64,000 nt of DNA from Paenibacillus ihuae (GTDB taxonomy: Bacteria > Bacillota > Bacilli > Paenibacillales > Paenibacillaceae). The translations under genes and the position numbers were made by a program. The DNA lies in contig NZ_LN831198.1 of NCBI RefSeq assembly GCF_001368795.1, positions 1,376,067 to 1,440,066 of the forward strand, in the 5' to 3' direction. The number at the start of each line of letters is the position of its first letter. Position 1 is the first letter of the stretch. The notes beneath the pieces were generated by a model. The model was not told the origin of the DNA. It did no database searches and saw nothing but the letters and a program-made list of their open reading frames with translations. Of the stretch, positions 42,504-51,279 are shown one piece after another.

Positions 42504-43097
42504 ATGGCAAATCCAATGAAGGTGCAAAATGAAGCAAGAACAAGCTCGACAGGTGTGATGAGTGTAGTATACTGGGTTATTTTTGGAGTTCTGACCGGTG
42601 TGTTATGGGGATACGTTAATCCAATCGCGCTAGTACCCGGAGTCATTCATCTAAGAATTTTTGCATTCATGCCTGCGGTTGTGGGCATTATCTTTGGCCC
42701 AAAAACCGGATTTTTCTCCGGCTATATTGGAACGATTGTATGGGCGCTGCTCGCAGGCACCTTCCTTCCCACTCATACGCTGCTGGCAGACGGAATTATG
42801 GTCGGATTTACCGGCTGGCTGCCGGCAATGATGGTAGGCAGAGGTAGAACCTTGCAGCAGCTGGGTCATGATAAATCGGTCATTATCAAATCGGCGCTTT
42901 GGTCTTTGGTTGCGGGAGTTATTATGATCCTGGTAGCTTGTGCCAGTCTGGATTTCCTCGGTATCTTCGACTTTTGGTGGGCAGTTTTATGGATCGGTAT
43001 CAGCGACGTACCTCCACTGGTGATCGGTACTCCGATTTTGCTCGTATTCCTGGCCCGGAGACTGGAAAAAGTGCAAACCATGATTCCATGGAGTTAA
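42504..43097 (+). CDS. ECF transporter S component (substrate-binding)
   Basis: The 197-residue integral membrane protein has six helices and the S-component style phrase FGPKTGFFSGYIGTIVWALL. A charged N-terminus and C-terminus face the cytoplasm. S components bind their ligand with high affinity and dock with EcfT. Ligand identity cannot be read from the sequence, but the genomic setting points to an N-heterocycle or amide. It follows creatininase by 19 bp. Confidence 0.82.
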   Translation: MANPMKVQNEARTSSTGVMSVVYWVIFGVLTGVLWGYVNPIALVPGVIHLRIFAFMPAVVGIIFGPKTGFFSGYIGTIVWALLAGTFLPTHTLLADGIMVGFTGWLPAMMVGRGRTLQQLGHDKSVIIKSALWSLVAGVIMILVACASLDFLGIFDFWWAVLWIGISDVPPLVIGTPILLVFLARRLEKVQTMIPWS

Positions 43098-43130
43098 GTT
43101 TCATCGAGAGCAGTTAAAGGAGAAACGATT

Positions 43131-43694
43131 ATGAGAATTGTTGTAGGCATTACCGGAGCTAGTGGCTCAATTTACGCGTATACCCTAATCCGTGCACTGC
43201 ATCAACTTCACATCGAAACTTATGTCATCGCTACCGACATGGCGAACAAGGTGATGAAATTCGAGTGTGGAGTCACCATGGAGGAAATCAAGTCTTACGC
43301 GAAAGTACTGGAAAATAACAATTTATTCGCATCGGTGGCGAGCGGCTCATTTAAGACGGATGGGATGGTTATCCTTCCTTGTTCGATGAATTCCCTCGGG
43401 GCGATTGCGAATGGAGTAGGAGACACGTTACTGAGCCGGACGGCAAGCGTGATGTTGAAGGAAAAAAGAAAATTGATCGTTGTCCCGCGAGAAACGCCGC
43501 TTCACCTGATCCATTTGGAGAATATGACCCGGCTGGCGCGTGCAGGTGCAGATATTCTGCCAGCTTCTCCGGGGTTCTATCACCATCCTACTGAGATCTG
43601 GGAATTAGTCAATTTCGTCATCGCCAGAATTTTGGATTCCCTGAATATTGAACACGAGCTTATGGCGAGATGGGGGGAGAAACCAGTGGGATGA
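43131..43694 (+). CDS. UbiX-family flavin prenyltransferase
   Basis: The 187-residue protein is UbiX-like: the N-terminal FMN/prenyl site IVVGITGASGSIYAYTLIRA, the central VILPCSMNSLGAIANG, and the C-terminal LIVVPRETPLHLIHLENM and PASPGFYH. It makes prenylated FMN from reduced FMN and dimethylallyl phosphate for the UbiD-family decarboxylase encoded immediately downstream; the genes overlap by 4 bp. Confidence 0.92.
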   Translation: MRIVVGITGASGSIYAYTLIRALHQLHIETYVIATDMANKVMKFECGVTMEEIKSYAKVLENNNLFASVASGSFKTDGMVILPCSMNSLGAIANGVGDTLLSRTASVMLKEKRKLIVVPRETPLHLIHLENMTRLARAGADILPASPGFYHHPTEIWELVNFVIARILDSLNIEHELMARWGEKPVG

Positions 43695-45031
43695 TGAACA
43701 ATATTCGCACGCTAATAGATCATTTAGAACGAAGCGGGAGAATCACACATATCCGCAAGGAAGTTGATCCGAAGTTTGAAGTGGGGGCGGTCATCCGGAC
43801 CGGGGAAGGCAAACAGCCCTTTTATTTCGAAAAAATTAAAGGCTATGACATGCCCATGGTATCCGGACTGGGCGGCGATCGTGATCTGCTGGCAGAGACG
43901 ATGGGTATCGGTAAGAAGGATTTGCTGAAAAAGCTGATTGATTCCATCGTTCATCCGCTTCCGACACGGAAGGTAGCTTCGGGTCCTGTCCATGACAATG
44001 TGGTACTGAAGCCATTTCGACTGACCGATCATTTCCCAGTCTGCACGTATCATAAGGATGATTCGGGAGCTTACCTTGTCTCGGGCATCGTGGTTGTCAA
44101 AGAACGAAATGGAAATAAGCGTTACACGTCGATTCGCCGTATGCAGCTTCTTGAGGGCAACCGGGCTAGTGTGCTTATCTCTTCACCGGAGCTGTATCAG
44201 CAGTATTTGGAGTATGAGAAGCAGGGTGAGCCGATGGAGATTGCGGTCATGTTCGGCATTGTTCCGGCGGTCATTCTGAGTTCGCAAATCAGTACACATC
44301 TATATCATTGCGACAAGCTCGACGTAGCTGGTGCTCTTCTAGGGCATCCACTGGATGTTGTGCAGGCAAAAACGGTGGATCTGGAGGTGCTTGCCGAAGC
44401 AGAAGTAGTGCTGGAAGGGAGGATCTTGCCGTATGTCCGGGAACCGGAGGGGCCATTCGGGGAATTAGCAGGTTATTACGGAGAATGTACGCCGCAGCCA
44501 GTGATTGAATTCTCAGCCATTACTTACCGCAATCAGCCTATTTGGCAGACGATCTACCCTTCTGGATATGAAGAGCATTTGCCCATGGCGCTCGCTCGCG
44601 AGGCTACCTTGCTTAGTACGGTGCGGCAGGTTGTCCCGGAAGTACTAAATGTTCATTTAACGGTTGGGGGGATTGGTCGTTACCATGCGGTCATTTCGAT
44701 CCGCAAACGCACCGAAGGTGATGCCAAACAAGCGTTATTGGCAGCTTTTGCTAGTGACAAGGATCTGAAGCATGTCGTAGTCGTCGATGAAGATGTGGAT
44801 CTGTTCAACCCACAGGATGTGGAATGGGCAATAGCTACACGTGTGCAGGCTGACCTGGATGTGTTCATTGTTTCGGGGGCCAAGGGCTCACCGCTGGAAC
44901 CTTCCCATCAATTGCGGGGAGTATCAGCCAAAATGGGTATAGATGCAACTTATCCGCTGAACGCGAAAGAAGCGTATCGGCGTACAAGTATTCCTACGGA
45001 CTCCCATTTTAATATTAAGGACTATTTATGA
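43691..45031 (+). CDS. UbiD-family prFMN-dependent decarboxylase
   Basis: ATG 43691 or 43694 starts a 446-residue enzyme (GGGGGGAG 11 nt upstream). UbiD signatures include SIRRMQLLEGNR, the catalytic-Glu segment EPEGPFGELAGYYGE and AIATRVQADLDVFIVSG. The family reversibly (de)carboxylates aromatic, heteroaromatic and alpha-beta-unsaturated acids with prenyl-FMN. Here the paired UbiX and the surrounding amidohydrolases suggest a heterocyclic carboxylate substrate. Aromatic ubiquinone-type acids are unlikely in this setting. Confidence 0.9.
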   Translation: MMNNIRTLIDHLERSGRITHIRKEVDPKFEVGAVIRTGEGKQPFYFEKIKGYDMPMVSGLGGDRDLLAETMGIGKKDLLKKLIDSIVHPLPTRKVASGPVHDNVVLKPFRLTDHFPVCTYHKDDSGAYLVSGIVVVKERNGNKRYTSIRRMQLLEGNRASVLISSPELYQQYLEYEKQGEPMEIAVMFGIVPAVILSSQISTHLYHCDKLDVAGALLGHPLDVVQAKTVDLEVLAEAEVVLEGRILPYVREPEGPFGELAGYYGECTPQPVIEFSAITYRNQPIWQTIYPSGYEEHLPMALAREATLLSTVRQVVPEVLNVHLTVGGIGRYHAVISIRKRTEGDAKQALLAAFASDKDLKHVVVVDEDVDLFNPQDVEWAIATRVQADLDVFIVSGAKGSPLEPSHQLRGVSAKMGIDATYPLNAKEAYRRTSIPTDSHFNIKDYL

Positions 45032-45052
45032 TGAAGGAGGAGGATCACATCT

Positions 45053-45319
45053 ATGGAAGCCATTGGCTTGATTGAAACCCGTGGGCTTGTTGCTGCACTG
45101 GAAGCGCTGGATACCATGTGCAAAGCGGCGACGGTGAGGTTGATTGACATGAAACTGGTTGGTGCAGGCCTTGTGGCTCTAGTGGTGGAAGGCGATGTAG
45201 CCGCCGTCACTGCGGCGATTGATGCCGGAAGAACTGCCCATTTACGGACGGGTGGAGAACTTATATCCTGCAATGTTATTCCACGTCCTCACCCCGAACT
45301 TGCCAAAATCTTATTCTAG
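45053..45319 (+). CDS. Bacterial microcompartment shell protein, BMC-H, copy 1
   Basis: The 88-residue protein is a single BMC (pfam00936) domain: EAIGLIETRGLVAALEALD, then LVGAGLVALVVEGDVAAVTA, and C-terminal HVIPRP-like NVIPRPHPEL. BMC-H proteins form hexamers that tile the icosahedral shell and have a central pore. It starts a run of five shell or shell-associated genes, 22 bp after ubiD. The pore-loop residues differ from the standard KVGSG type. Confidence 0.93.
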   Translation: MEAIGLIETRGLVAALEALDTMCKAATVRLIDMKLVGAGLVALVVEGDVAAVTAAIDAGRTAHLRTGGELISCNVIPRPHPELAKILF

Positions 45320-45332
45320 GAGGTTATGAGCG

Positions 45333-46247
45333 ATGTCGGATTTCATGAGAACGATTGTGCAAGAAGCGCTGCGCCCGAGTTCGGCTAAACGTCAAGACCC
45401 TCTTCAAAGTGGTTCATTTATGCCGAAGACTGGGTCTTCGCAGGTAGAGGTAGTGCCGGACATTCATCGACCTAATTACCAGAAGGATAAAAGAGATCAG
45501 CGATTAAATGCTGCTGCCGCTACTATCTCTTCGAATTCAACAGCGTTGCCCTTAACCCGTGAATTCATTGAACAATCTATGTCTCCTTTACTACGGATGT
45601 CTTTGGTGCAGGGGAGAACCCGTGAAGAATGTGATACAGAATTCACTGTTCCTAGTGGTCAAGGTGCCGGAGCGGGGATGATAGGCGAGCACTGTGAGGG
45701 GCTTAGTTTCTGGCATTATCCGGAACTACAGTCAGAGTTGTTCTCTGAGCTTGGCATTCGCCGCACATCGGCGAAGTCAGCGGGGATCGTCGCTGCTGAA
45801 CGATATAAGCCAGGTTACTTGTTCCTGCTGGATGAAGCACTAGGCGCGTCGAAGCTGGAATACGAGATTAACTGGAACAAAGAACGCGGCAGTGCTTTTC
45901 AAGCCATAGTGTTGGGAGAATCCTCGGCTGAACTTGCGGAAGTGCTACAGCAGATATCCGACCAATGTGAGAAAAATGGAAAAGAGAATATCCGTAATTA
46001 CATCTCGCTCGAACCTTCCCCCTTTCTATTGAAACATTTGGGGATCCCCCAAGGTAATTCAATAGCCTTATGGGAGGGGGTATCTCGGTACCGCAGTGTG
46101 GCTCTTCTGGATCGTGCACTTAAACAAGGGATGAGTACAAGTGTGAAATACAACATTGAAGCGGAATATTTGCTGCTGACAGGGGGGCGGGAAGAGTTGT
46201 CCGCTGCGATTGCTGTCCTGCAGAAGGTGTTGCAGCCCTATGTATAA
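45333..46247 (+). CDS. Divergent tandem-BMC-like shell protein with N-terminal extension
   Basis: The 304-residue protein starts at ATG after TAGGAGG. The first 14 residues (SDFMRTIVQEALRP) form a short amphipathic helix resembling encapsulation peptides, followed by a linker of about 55 residues. The second half contains two weak BMC-like units: SAGIVAAERYKPGYLFLLDE with AFQAIVLGESSAELAEVL, and RSVALLDRALKQG with EYLLLTGGREELSAAIAVLQ. This layout suggests a tandem-domain trimeric shell protein (BMC-T type). The similarity is by eye and low, so another BMC-associated role cannot be excluded. Confidence 0.55.
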   Translation: MSDFMRTIVQEALRPSSAKRQDPLQSGSFMPKTGSSQVEVVPDIHRPNYQKDKRDQRLNAAAATISSNSTALPLTREFIEQSMSPLLRMSLVQGRTREECDTEFTVPSGQGAGAGMIGEHCEGLSFWHYPELQSELFSELGIRRTSAKSAGIVAAERYKPGYLFLLDEALGASKLEYEINWNKERGSAFQAIVLGESSAELAEVLQQISDQCEKNGKENIRNYISLEPSPFLLKHLGIPQGNSIALWEGVSRYRSVALLDRALKQGMSTSVKYNIEAEYLLLTGGREELSAAIAVLQKVLQPYV

Positions 46248-46269
46248 CCACGGAGAGAAGGGGAGTTAA

Positions 46270-46719
46270 ATGAAGCAACAAGCGCTAGGGTTGATTGAGG
46301 CGATAGGGTTTACTACTGCGGTATCCGCAGCGGATGTCGCATTAAAGACAGCAGATGTAACCATTGAAGCTATCGAGAAAGTAATAGGGGTTGGCGGAAT
46401 GCTTGGCGTAACCATTCATTTCAGCGGTGATGTGGCTGCTGTATCCTCGGCAGTGGAAGCCGGCAGGCTGGAGGGAGAGCGAATCGGGAAGATAGTCTCT
46501 GCTCACGTGATTCCGCGAGCACATAATGATGTAATTGATAAGATTTTGTCCCGCTTCTCGGCTACACCATTAGAGGAACCCGTGGAAGCAGAAGAACCCT
46601 CTGAGGACAAGCAAGCTATAGAAGAGATCAGTTCTGGGCCAGATAAATCAGCTCCTGCTAAAGAAGTCAAGAAACGTCCGACAACGCCAAATCACACAGA
46701 TCCTTTAAAGCCGGAATAA
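46270..46719 (+). CDS. BMC-H shell protein with C-terminal extension, copy 2
   Basis: The 149-residue protein has an N-terminal BMC domain (residues 1-90: KQQALGLIEAIGFTTAVSAAD, GMLGVTIHFSGDVAAVSSAVE, HVIPRAHNDV). An acidic then Pro/Lys/Thr-rich, probably disordered tail of about 55 residues follows. Tails on BMC-H proteins can project to either face of the shell and recruit cargo. It starts at ATG behind AGAAGGGG, 22 bp after the previous gene. Confidence 0.9.
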   Translation: MKQQALGLIEAIGFTTAVSAADVALKTADVTIEAIEKVIGVGGMLGVTIHFSGDVAAVSSAVEAGRLEGERIGKIVSAHVIPRAHNDVIDKILSRFSATPLEEPVEAEEPSEDKQAIEEISSGPDKSAPAKEVKKRPTTPNHTDPLKPE

Positions 46720-46776
46720 GGCATGAATGAAGCCATTGAAATTAAAAATCAATATGAAACTTAGGAGGAAATAGAA

Positions 46777-47058
46777 ATGGGAGAAGCATTGGGACTGATC
46801 GAAACTAAAGGGCTCGTGGGAGCTATTGAAGCAGCAGATGCGATGGTCAAAGCGGCAAACGTGGAAATTTGCGGATATGAAAAGGTGGGTTTTGGACTTG
46901 TGACGATTATGGTGCGTGGCGATGTAGGAGCTGTAAAAGCGGCTACTGATGCTGGTGCAAATGCTGCCAAGCGCGTCGGGGAGCTCATCTCCGTACATGT
47001 CATTCCAAGACCACATAGTGAAGTGGAAAAAGCGATCTTGTCCAGCATTAAAGCGTAG
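46777..47058 (+). CDS. Canonical BMC-H shell protein, copy 3
   Basis: The 93-residue protein is a textbook [54 protein letters not shown] and [17 protein letters not shown]. The residue block near KVGFG forms the hexamer pore; Phe there is unusual against the common KVGSG. Behind AGGAGGAAAT, it follows the extended BMC-H by 57 bp. Confidence 0.95.
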   Translation: MGEALGLIETKGLVGAIEAADAMVKAANVEICGYEKVGFGLVTIMVRGDVGAVKAATDAGANAAKRVGELISVHVIPRPHSEVEKAILSSIKA

Positions 47059-47066
47059 GCTAAATC

Positions 47067-47825
47067 ATGTTAACTGCATCTAGCACCCTCGCCGTTCGAA
47101 CCGCAACCGAGTTGCTCTATCGCGGAAGGGAAGCAGAGCTGGATAAGCAGTATCCGCGAATGCTGGTACTGCTAACTCATCACTGGATGGGTATGGAGCA
47201 AGGTTTCTCTGCTGTGCGGAAGCTTGGTGAAAGGAAATTGAGACTACAGTTATGGGCGGATCACGAGGCTAGAGCAACCTACGGAGCAGGAGAGCTTGTT
47301 CAGAGGACGGGTATTGATGATTTCGTGAATTCCGGACCCGCTGGAAGAGCATGGAGATCAGGCTCTGTTCCAACTTTGGACACCAATATTCAGTATCTGT
47401 TTGTTCCAGTCTTGTCCTTATCCCTATTATCCCAACTATCCAGACTGGATGATGAGCATCATATGACGCGTTTGATCCTTCAAGGGCTGTGTTCAGGCAG
47501 AAAGGTTGCCGCCTTAAACATTGAAACAGGTGATAATACTCCGTCGCAGGATTTCACTACGTACTCGATGCCTTCTGCTATGAGGCATGAAGTTAGGCAA
47601 ATGTTAGGGTCACTTCGTAGTTATGGAATGACCCTTCTGGATGCTAACGGGCTGGATCATTGGATCACAGATATAGGCAGCAGCAAACAGATTATTACCG
47701 GAGATGATGTTAAGGCTGTATTTGCCAGTGGCGTTACGGTAATCAAGCTGCATAAGGGTTCAATTCTTACCCCACTGGCCCGTGATATGGCAGGGGATTA
47801 CGGAATAAAGGTTCTGGAGATGTGA
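47067..47825 (+). CDS. Microcompartment-associated protein of unknown function
   Basis: The 252-residue protein begins 9 bp after a shell gene and ends 16 bp before the pentamer gene, so it belongs to the shell block. It has a Rossmann-like opening (PRMLVLLTHHWMGMEQGFSAV) and a C-terminal FASGVTVIKLHKGSILTPLARD. It resembles an uncharacterised protein found with ethanolamine-type BMC operons (eut_hyp-like), and flavoprotein-like folds come to mind, but no catalytic motif is certain. The ribosome binding site is weak. I cannot assign a function. Confidence 0.6.
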   Translation: MLTASSTLAVRTATELLYRGREAELDKQYPRMLVLLTHHWMGMEQGFSAVRKLGERKLRLQLWADHEARATYGAGELVQRTGIDDFVNSGPAGRAWRSGSVPTLDTNIQYLFVPVLSLSLLSQLSRLDDEHHMTRLILQGLCSGRKVAALNIETGDNTPSQDFTTYSMPSAMRHEVRQMLGSLRSYGMTLLDANGLDHWITDIGSSKQIITGDDVKAVFASGVTVIKLHKGSILTPLARDMAGDYGIKVLEM

Positions 47826-47841
47826 ATGGGAGACGGTAGTT

Positions 47842-48111
47842 ATGCAAATTGGAAAAGTAATCGGAAGAGTGACCGCGACGAGGAAAGATGAGCGACTGGT
47901 CGGCACCAAGCTGCTGATTGCTCAGCCCATCATGCTCGACGGGACGTTAACCGGACACCCCATTATTGCCGTAGACACCGTGGGGGCTGGGATTGGAGAA
48001 CAAGTGATTTATGTGGTTGGAAGCATGGCAGCAAGAGCGATGGCGTACGATGGAGCACCTGTCGATGCAGCCATTGTCGGTACCGTAGACAGTCTGGAGA
48101 GTGAACATTAG
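47842..48111 (+). CDS. EutN/CcmL-type pentameric shell vertex protein (BMC-P)
   Basis: The 89-residue protein matches the pfam03319 fold: MQIGKVIGRVTATRKDERLVGTKLL at the start (here quoted in part), then IIAVDTVGAGIGEQVIYVVGS and AAIVGTVDSLE. Pentamers of this kind cap the vertices, so its presence with BMC-H genes means a closed shell is encoded. It starts at ATG 16 bp after the previous gene and precedes the deaminase by 15 bp. Confidence 0.92.
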   Translation: MQIGKVIGRVTATRKDERLVGTKLLIAQPIMLDGTLTGHPIIAVDTVGAGIGEQVIYVVGSMAARAMAYDGAPVDAAIVGTVDSLESEH

Positions 48112-48126
48112 GGGGCTGACGTAAAG

Positions 48127-49938
48127 ATGGATACGATTAGGATCAAAGAAGCGCTGGATTATCGCCGACTCATTGATACACTGCTGGATGAGAGTAGTTA
48201 TGCTGATCTGGTGCTCAGTGGCGGATTTATTATTAATGTTATTACTAGAGAAATCTATCCCGGAGATGTAGCTGTAAAAGGTGAACGAATTCTGATGGTT
48301 GGGGATGCCTCCAGCCTGATTGGTCCAAATACAGTTGTAGAAAATGTGGCGGGAAAATATATTAGTCCCGGTTTTATTGATTCTCATATGCATTTTGAAA
48401 GTGCAATGCTTACGGTTACGGAGTTCTCCAAGCTATCCATTCCAACAGGGACGACAACCTTGATTGCGGACCCGCATGAGATAGGGAATGTACTTGGCGT
48501 TCATGGAATTAAAGCGATGATCGATGAAGCTCGTTCTCTTCCGAATCGAGTGCTTTACACGGTACCTTGTCTTACCCCGGATGCGCCGGGTCTCGAAACA
48601 GCGGGTGCGGAGATTAATTCTAAAGATATGAAGGAACTGTTGAATGACCCTTATGTACAAGGGATTGGTGAGATCCAAGGGTTTAGTAATGTCATGCCGG
48701 TATATCGGCATGCCTCACCCCTCATTGATGATTTGATAGCTTCTGTAGTGTATGCCAAGAGTATCGGAAAAACCGTCGAAGGGAATGCCCCCGGATTGTT
48801 CGGTAAGGAATTGGCTGCACATATTATCGGAGGCGGAACACATGTATCTTGTCATGAGACCACTACCAAGGAAGAGATGATGGAGAAGCTTCGTTACGGC
48901 GTAAGCGTCTTTATAAGGGAAGGTTCTTCTCAGCGCAACATGGCTGAATGTATTCGTGCCATCACCGAGGAAGGAGTCGACTCTCGTAGAGCGATTCTTG
49001 TATCGGATGATATGGTTCCTGAAGATCTTTTGAAACAAGGTCATATGAATGAGATCGTCCGCCGAACCATAGCAGAGGGGATTGATCCGGTAGAAGCCAT
49101 TCAGATGGTTACGATTAATCCGGCAACCCATTTCGGGTTTGGGGATATCGGTGTATTGGCGCCAGGTAAACGTGCAGATCTGGTTGTAATTACGAATCTA
49201 CAGCAAATGACAATAGATGTTGTATATCTGGCTGGCACAAAGGCAGCAGCGCAAGGTGAACTGCTCCTTAATATTCCTTCCTATATCTATCCGCAATCGG
49301 TGAAGTCATCGGTAAAGCGTGCGCCGGTTAAGTTGCAGGATCTGTATATTGAAGCGAAAGGAAATCAGGTCAAAGCCCGGGCAATCGAAGTAATTCCCGA
49401 TCAGAACTTAACCGGTGCGCTAGAGGTTAGCTTGAAGGTACAGGAGGGGATTGTTCAGCCCGACCTTGCGGCCGATATTTTACCGCTGCTTGTGATTGAG
49501 CGGCATGGACAAAACGGCTTGATTGGCAAAACCTTCGTGCGTGGGATGAAGCTGCGTGAAGGAGCTATTGCTCAAAGTGTAGCCCATGATACCCATAACA
49601 TCATTGTTACTGGGACGAATTATGAAGATATGAAGGTTGCTGCAAACCGTGTAATCGCCATGAACGGAGGCATATGTATGATTCGGGACGGCAAAGTGAT
49701 TGGAGATTTACCGCTGCGGATTGGCGGGTTGATGTCGGATGAGCTAACTGGCAAAGAAATGAGTGCGGCGGTATCCGAGCTTCATCGTTTAGCTGAAGAG
49801 GAGCTTGGCTGTACCTTACATGTTCCCTTTATGCACTTATCCTTCCTGTCTCTGGTAACAAGTCCAAAGTGGAAAATCACCGATTTAGGCTTAATTGATG
49901 CGGAGAACTTTAAAAAGCTGCCAACTATACTACAGTAA
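48127..49938 (+). CDS. ade: Adenine deaminase / metal-dependent amidohydrolase
   Basis: The 603-residue size and domains match adenine deaminase: an N-terminal beta domain, a TIM barrel with GFIDSHMHFESAMLT, TTTLIADPHEIGNV, SCHETTTKEEMM and ILVSDDMV, and a C-terminal domain with GGICMIRDGKVIGDLPLRIGGLMS. Ade converts adenine to hypoxanthine and ammonia using Fe or Mn. In this operon it is the largest enzyme and a good candidate for a lumenal or peripheral activity. A role on another 6-aminopurine or related ring remains possible. Confidence 0.88.
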   Translation: MDTIRIKEALDYRRLIDTLLDESSYADLVLSGGFIINVITREIYPGDVAVKGERILMVGDASSLIGPNTVVENVAGKYISPGFIDSHMHFESAMLTVTEFSKLSIPTGTTTLIADPHEIGNVLGVHGIKAMIDEARSLPNRVLYTVPCLTPDAPGLETAGAEINSKDMKELLNDPYVQGIGEIQGFSNVMPVYRHASPLIDDLIASVVYAKSIGKTVEGNAPGLFGKELAAHIIGGGTHVSCHETTTKEEMMEKLRYGVSVFIREGSSQRNMAECIRAITEEGVDSRRAILVSDDMVPEDLLKQGHMNEIVRRTIAEGIDPVEAIQMVTINPATHFGFGDIGVLAPGKRADLVVITNLQQMTIDVVYLAGTKAAAQGELLLNIPSYIYPQSVKSSVKRAPVKLQDLYIEAKGNQVKARAIEVIPDQNLTGALEVSLKVQEGIVQPDLAADILPLLVIERHGQNGLIGKTFVRGMKLREGAIAQSVAHDTHNIIVTGTNYEDMKVAANRVIAMNGGICMIRDGKVIGDLPLRIGGLMSDELTGKEMSAAVSELHRLAEEELGCTLHVPFMHLSFLSLVTSPKWKITDLGLIDAENFKKLPTILQ

Positions 49939-49950
49939 AGGAAGATCCCT

Positions 49951-50634
49951 ATGGGGCTAAGATTAATTGATCTGCCACAGGAAATTTATCAGGGGATGCC
50001 GGTATTTCCTCCCCATCAGAAAACGATGATTTTCCCAAATATGTCGCATGACGAAAGTAAAAAGAAGCTTGGTTTTGAGTTCGCCACCAACAATTTGCTC
50101 ATTAATGAGCATGGACCCACACATAGTGACGCAACGTATGAGTATGATCGTAACGGCCAAACCATTGATGAAATGCCGTTAGAATATTTTTATGGACCTG
50201 CGATATGTCTGGATGTCTCCCGTGTTGCACCAGATGCTTATATAACGGCGGCTATATTAAAGGAAGAATTGGAACGTTCCGGACTCCATATTGAATGCGG
50301 TGATATTGTTCTGCTCCATACCGGTCATTACAACCGTTCTTATGGGCGTGAGGAATGGCTGACCCGTCATGCTGGACTTGACTATAGCGCCGGAGAGTGG
50401 CTGGCAAAGCATGGCGTAGTGAATATTGGAGTGGATGCTCCTTCTATAGATAACCCAGCGGATCTAAAGTTTTCCGGTCACCTGATTTGCCGTGAATATG
50501 GCATAACCAACACGGAAAATATGTGTCAACTGGATCAAGTAGTGAACCAACGTTTTCTCTATTTTGGACTCCCCCTAAAAATCCGTAAAGGAACAGGCTC
50601 GCCGGTTCGCGCAGTGGCTGTATTAATCGATTAG
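49951..50634 (+). CDS. Cyclase-family (kynurenine-formamidase-like) hydrolase
   Basis: The 227-residue protein shows the family's metal motif as EHGPTHSDATYEYDRNG (His, Thr-His, Asp); the usual final His of HxGTHxDxxxH is not conserved. The fold hydrolyses aryl-formamides, isatin and related cyclic imides. It has no membrane segment and lies 12 bp after ade. With ring-opening neighbours, hydrolysis of a formamide or imide intermediate is likely; the substrate is unknown. Confidence 0.83.
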   Translation: MGLRLIDLPQEIYQGMPVFPPHQKTMIFPNMSHDESKKKLGFEFATNNLLINEHGPTHSDATYEYDRNGQTIDEMPLEYFYGPAICLDVSRVAPDAYITAAILKEELERSGLHIECGDIVLLHTGHYNRSYGREEWLTRHAGLDYSAGEWLAKHGVVNIGVDAPSIDNPADLKFSGHLICREYGITNTENMCQLDQVVNQRFLYFGLPLKIRKGTGSPVRAVAVLID

Positions 50635-50664
50635 CTGGGGAAAGCACAGAAAGAAGGAGTAGCA

Positions 50665-51276
50665 TTGATTGGGAACAGAGTGAAGGAAGAAGTGCTTATA
50701 CCGGCTTACGAGGGACGAGCAGTTGTTGTACCGAAAGGGCATTACCTTTGTATTATCGATGTGGAAGGTCAGCAGGTAGGTGATTTTGTTTGTTTTAATC
50801 GCGACAATCATGGAGAACATGTGTCTCCTGTTCATATGAGATCATCACTAAGCAGCATAAGATTGAAGGAAGGCGACGGACTGTATAGTAATCTTCGGAG
50901 ACCCTTGATGACTATGGTTAAAGATACCGTGGGCAAACACGATTTTTTCTTCCCGGCCTGTGATTATTACCGTTATAAGATGGATTTTGGCTTAGAAGAA
51001 CATCCGAACTGTCATGATAATTTAGAGAAGGCTTTGAAGCCATTTGATCTTAAATATGATGTCCTTCCCGATCCAATTAACTGGTTCATGAATAACGTTT
51101 TGGATGATGAAGGTGATTATGTGATTGAGCCACCTTTATCCAAGCCGGGCGACTTTGTGATGCTGCAAGCTTTGGTCGATGTTGTCGTGGCCGTATCCGC
51201 TTGTTCACAGGATCTTGCACCTGTTAATGGATGGAAAGTAACGCCGCTGAAGCTGCAAGTATTGGGGGGAGTATAA
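50665..51276 (+). CDS. DUF1989 (urea-carboxylase-associated) family protein
   Basis: TTG 50665 follows GAAGGAG by 5 nt. The 203-residue protein contains the DUF1989 core: GHYLCIIDVEGQQVGDFVCFN, RSSLSSIRLKEGDGLYSN and FFFPACDYYRYKMDFG, with Cys and His residues in the middle part (ACDYYR, EHPNCHDN). Relatives in guanidine pathways (CgdA and CgdB) act as carboxyguanidine deiminases. So the protein here may act on a guanidino or amidino group. No carboxylase partner is encoded, so this is inference. Confidence 0.85.
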   Translation: MIGNRVKEEVLIPAYEGRAVVVPKGHYLCIIDVEGQQVGDFVCFNRDNHGEHVSPVHMRSSLSSIRLKEGDGLYSNLRRPLMTMVKDTVGKHDFFFPACDYYRYKMDFGLEEHPNCHDNLEKALKPFDLKYDVLPDPINWFMNNVLDDEGDYVIEPPLSKPGDFVMLQALVDVVVAVSACSQDLAPVNGWKVTPLKLQVLGGV

Positions 51277-51279
51277 CGA

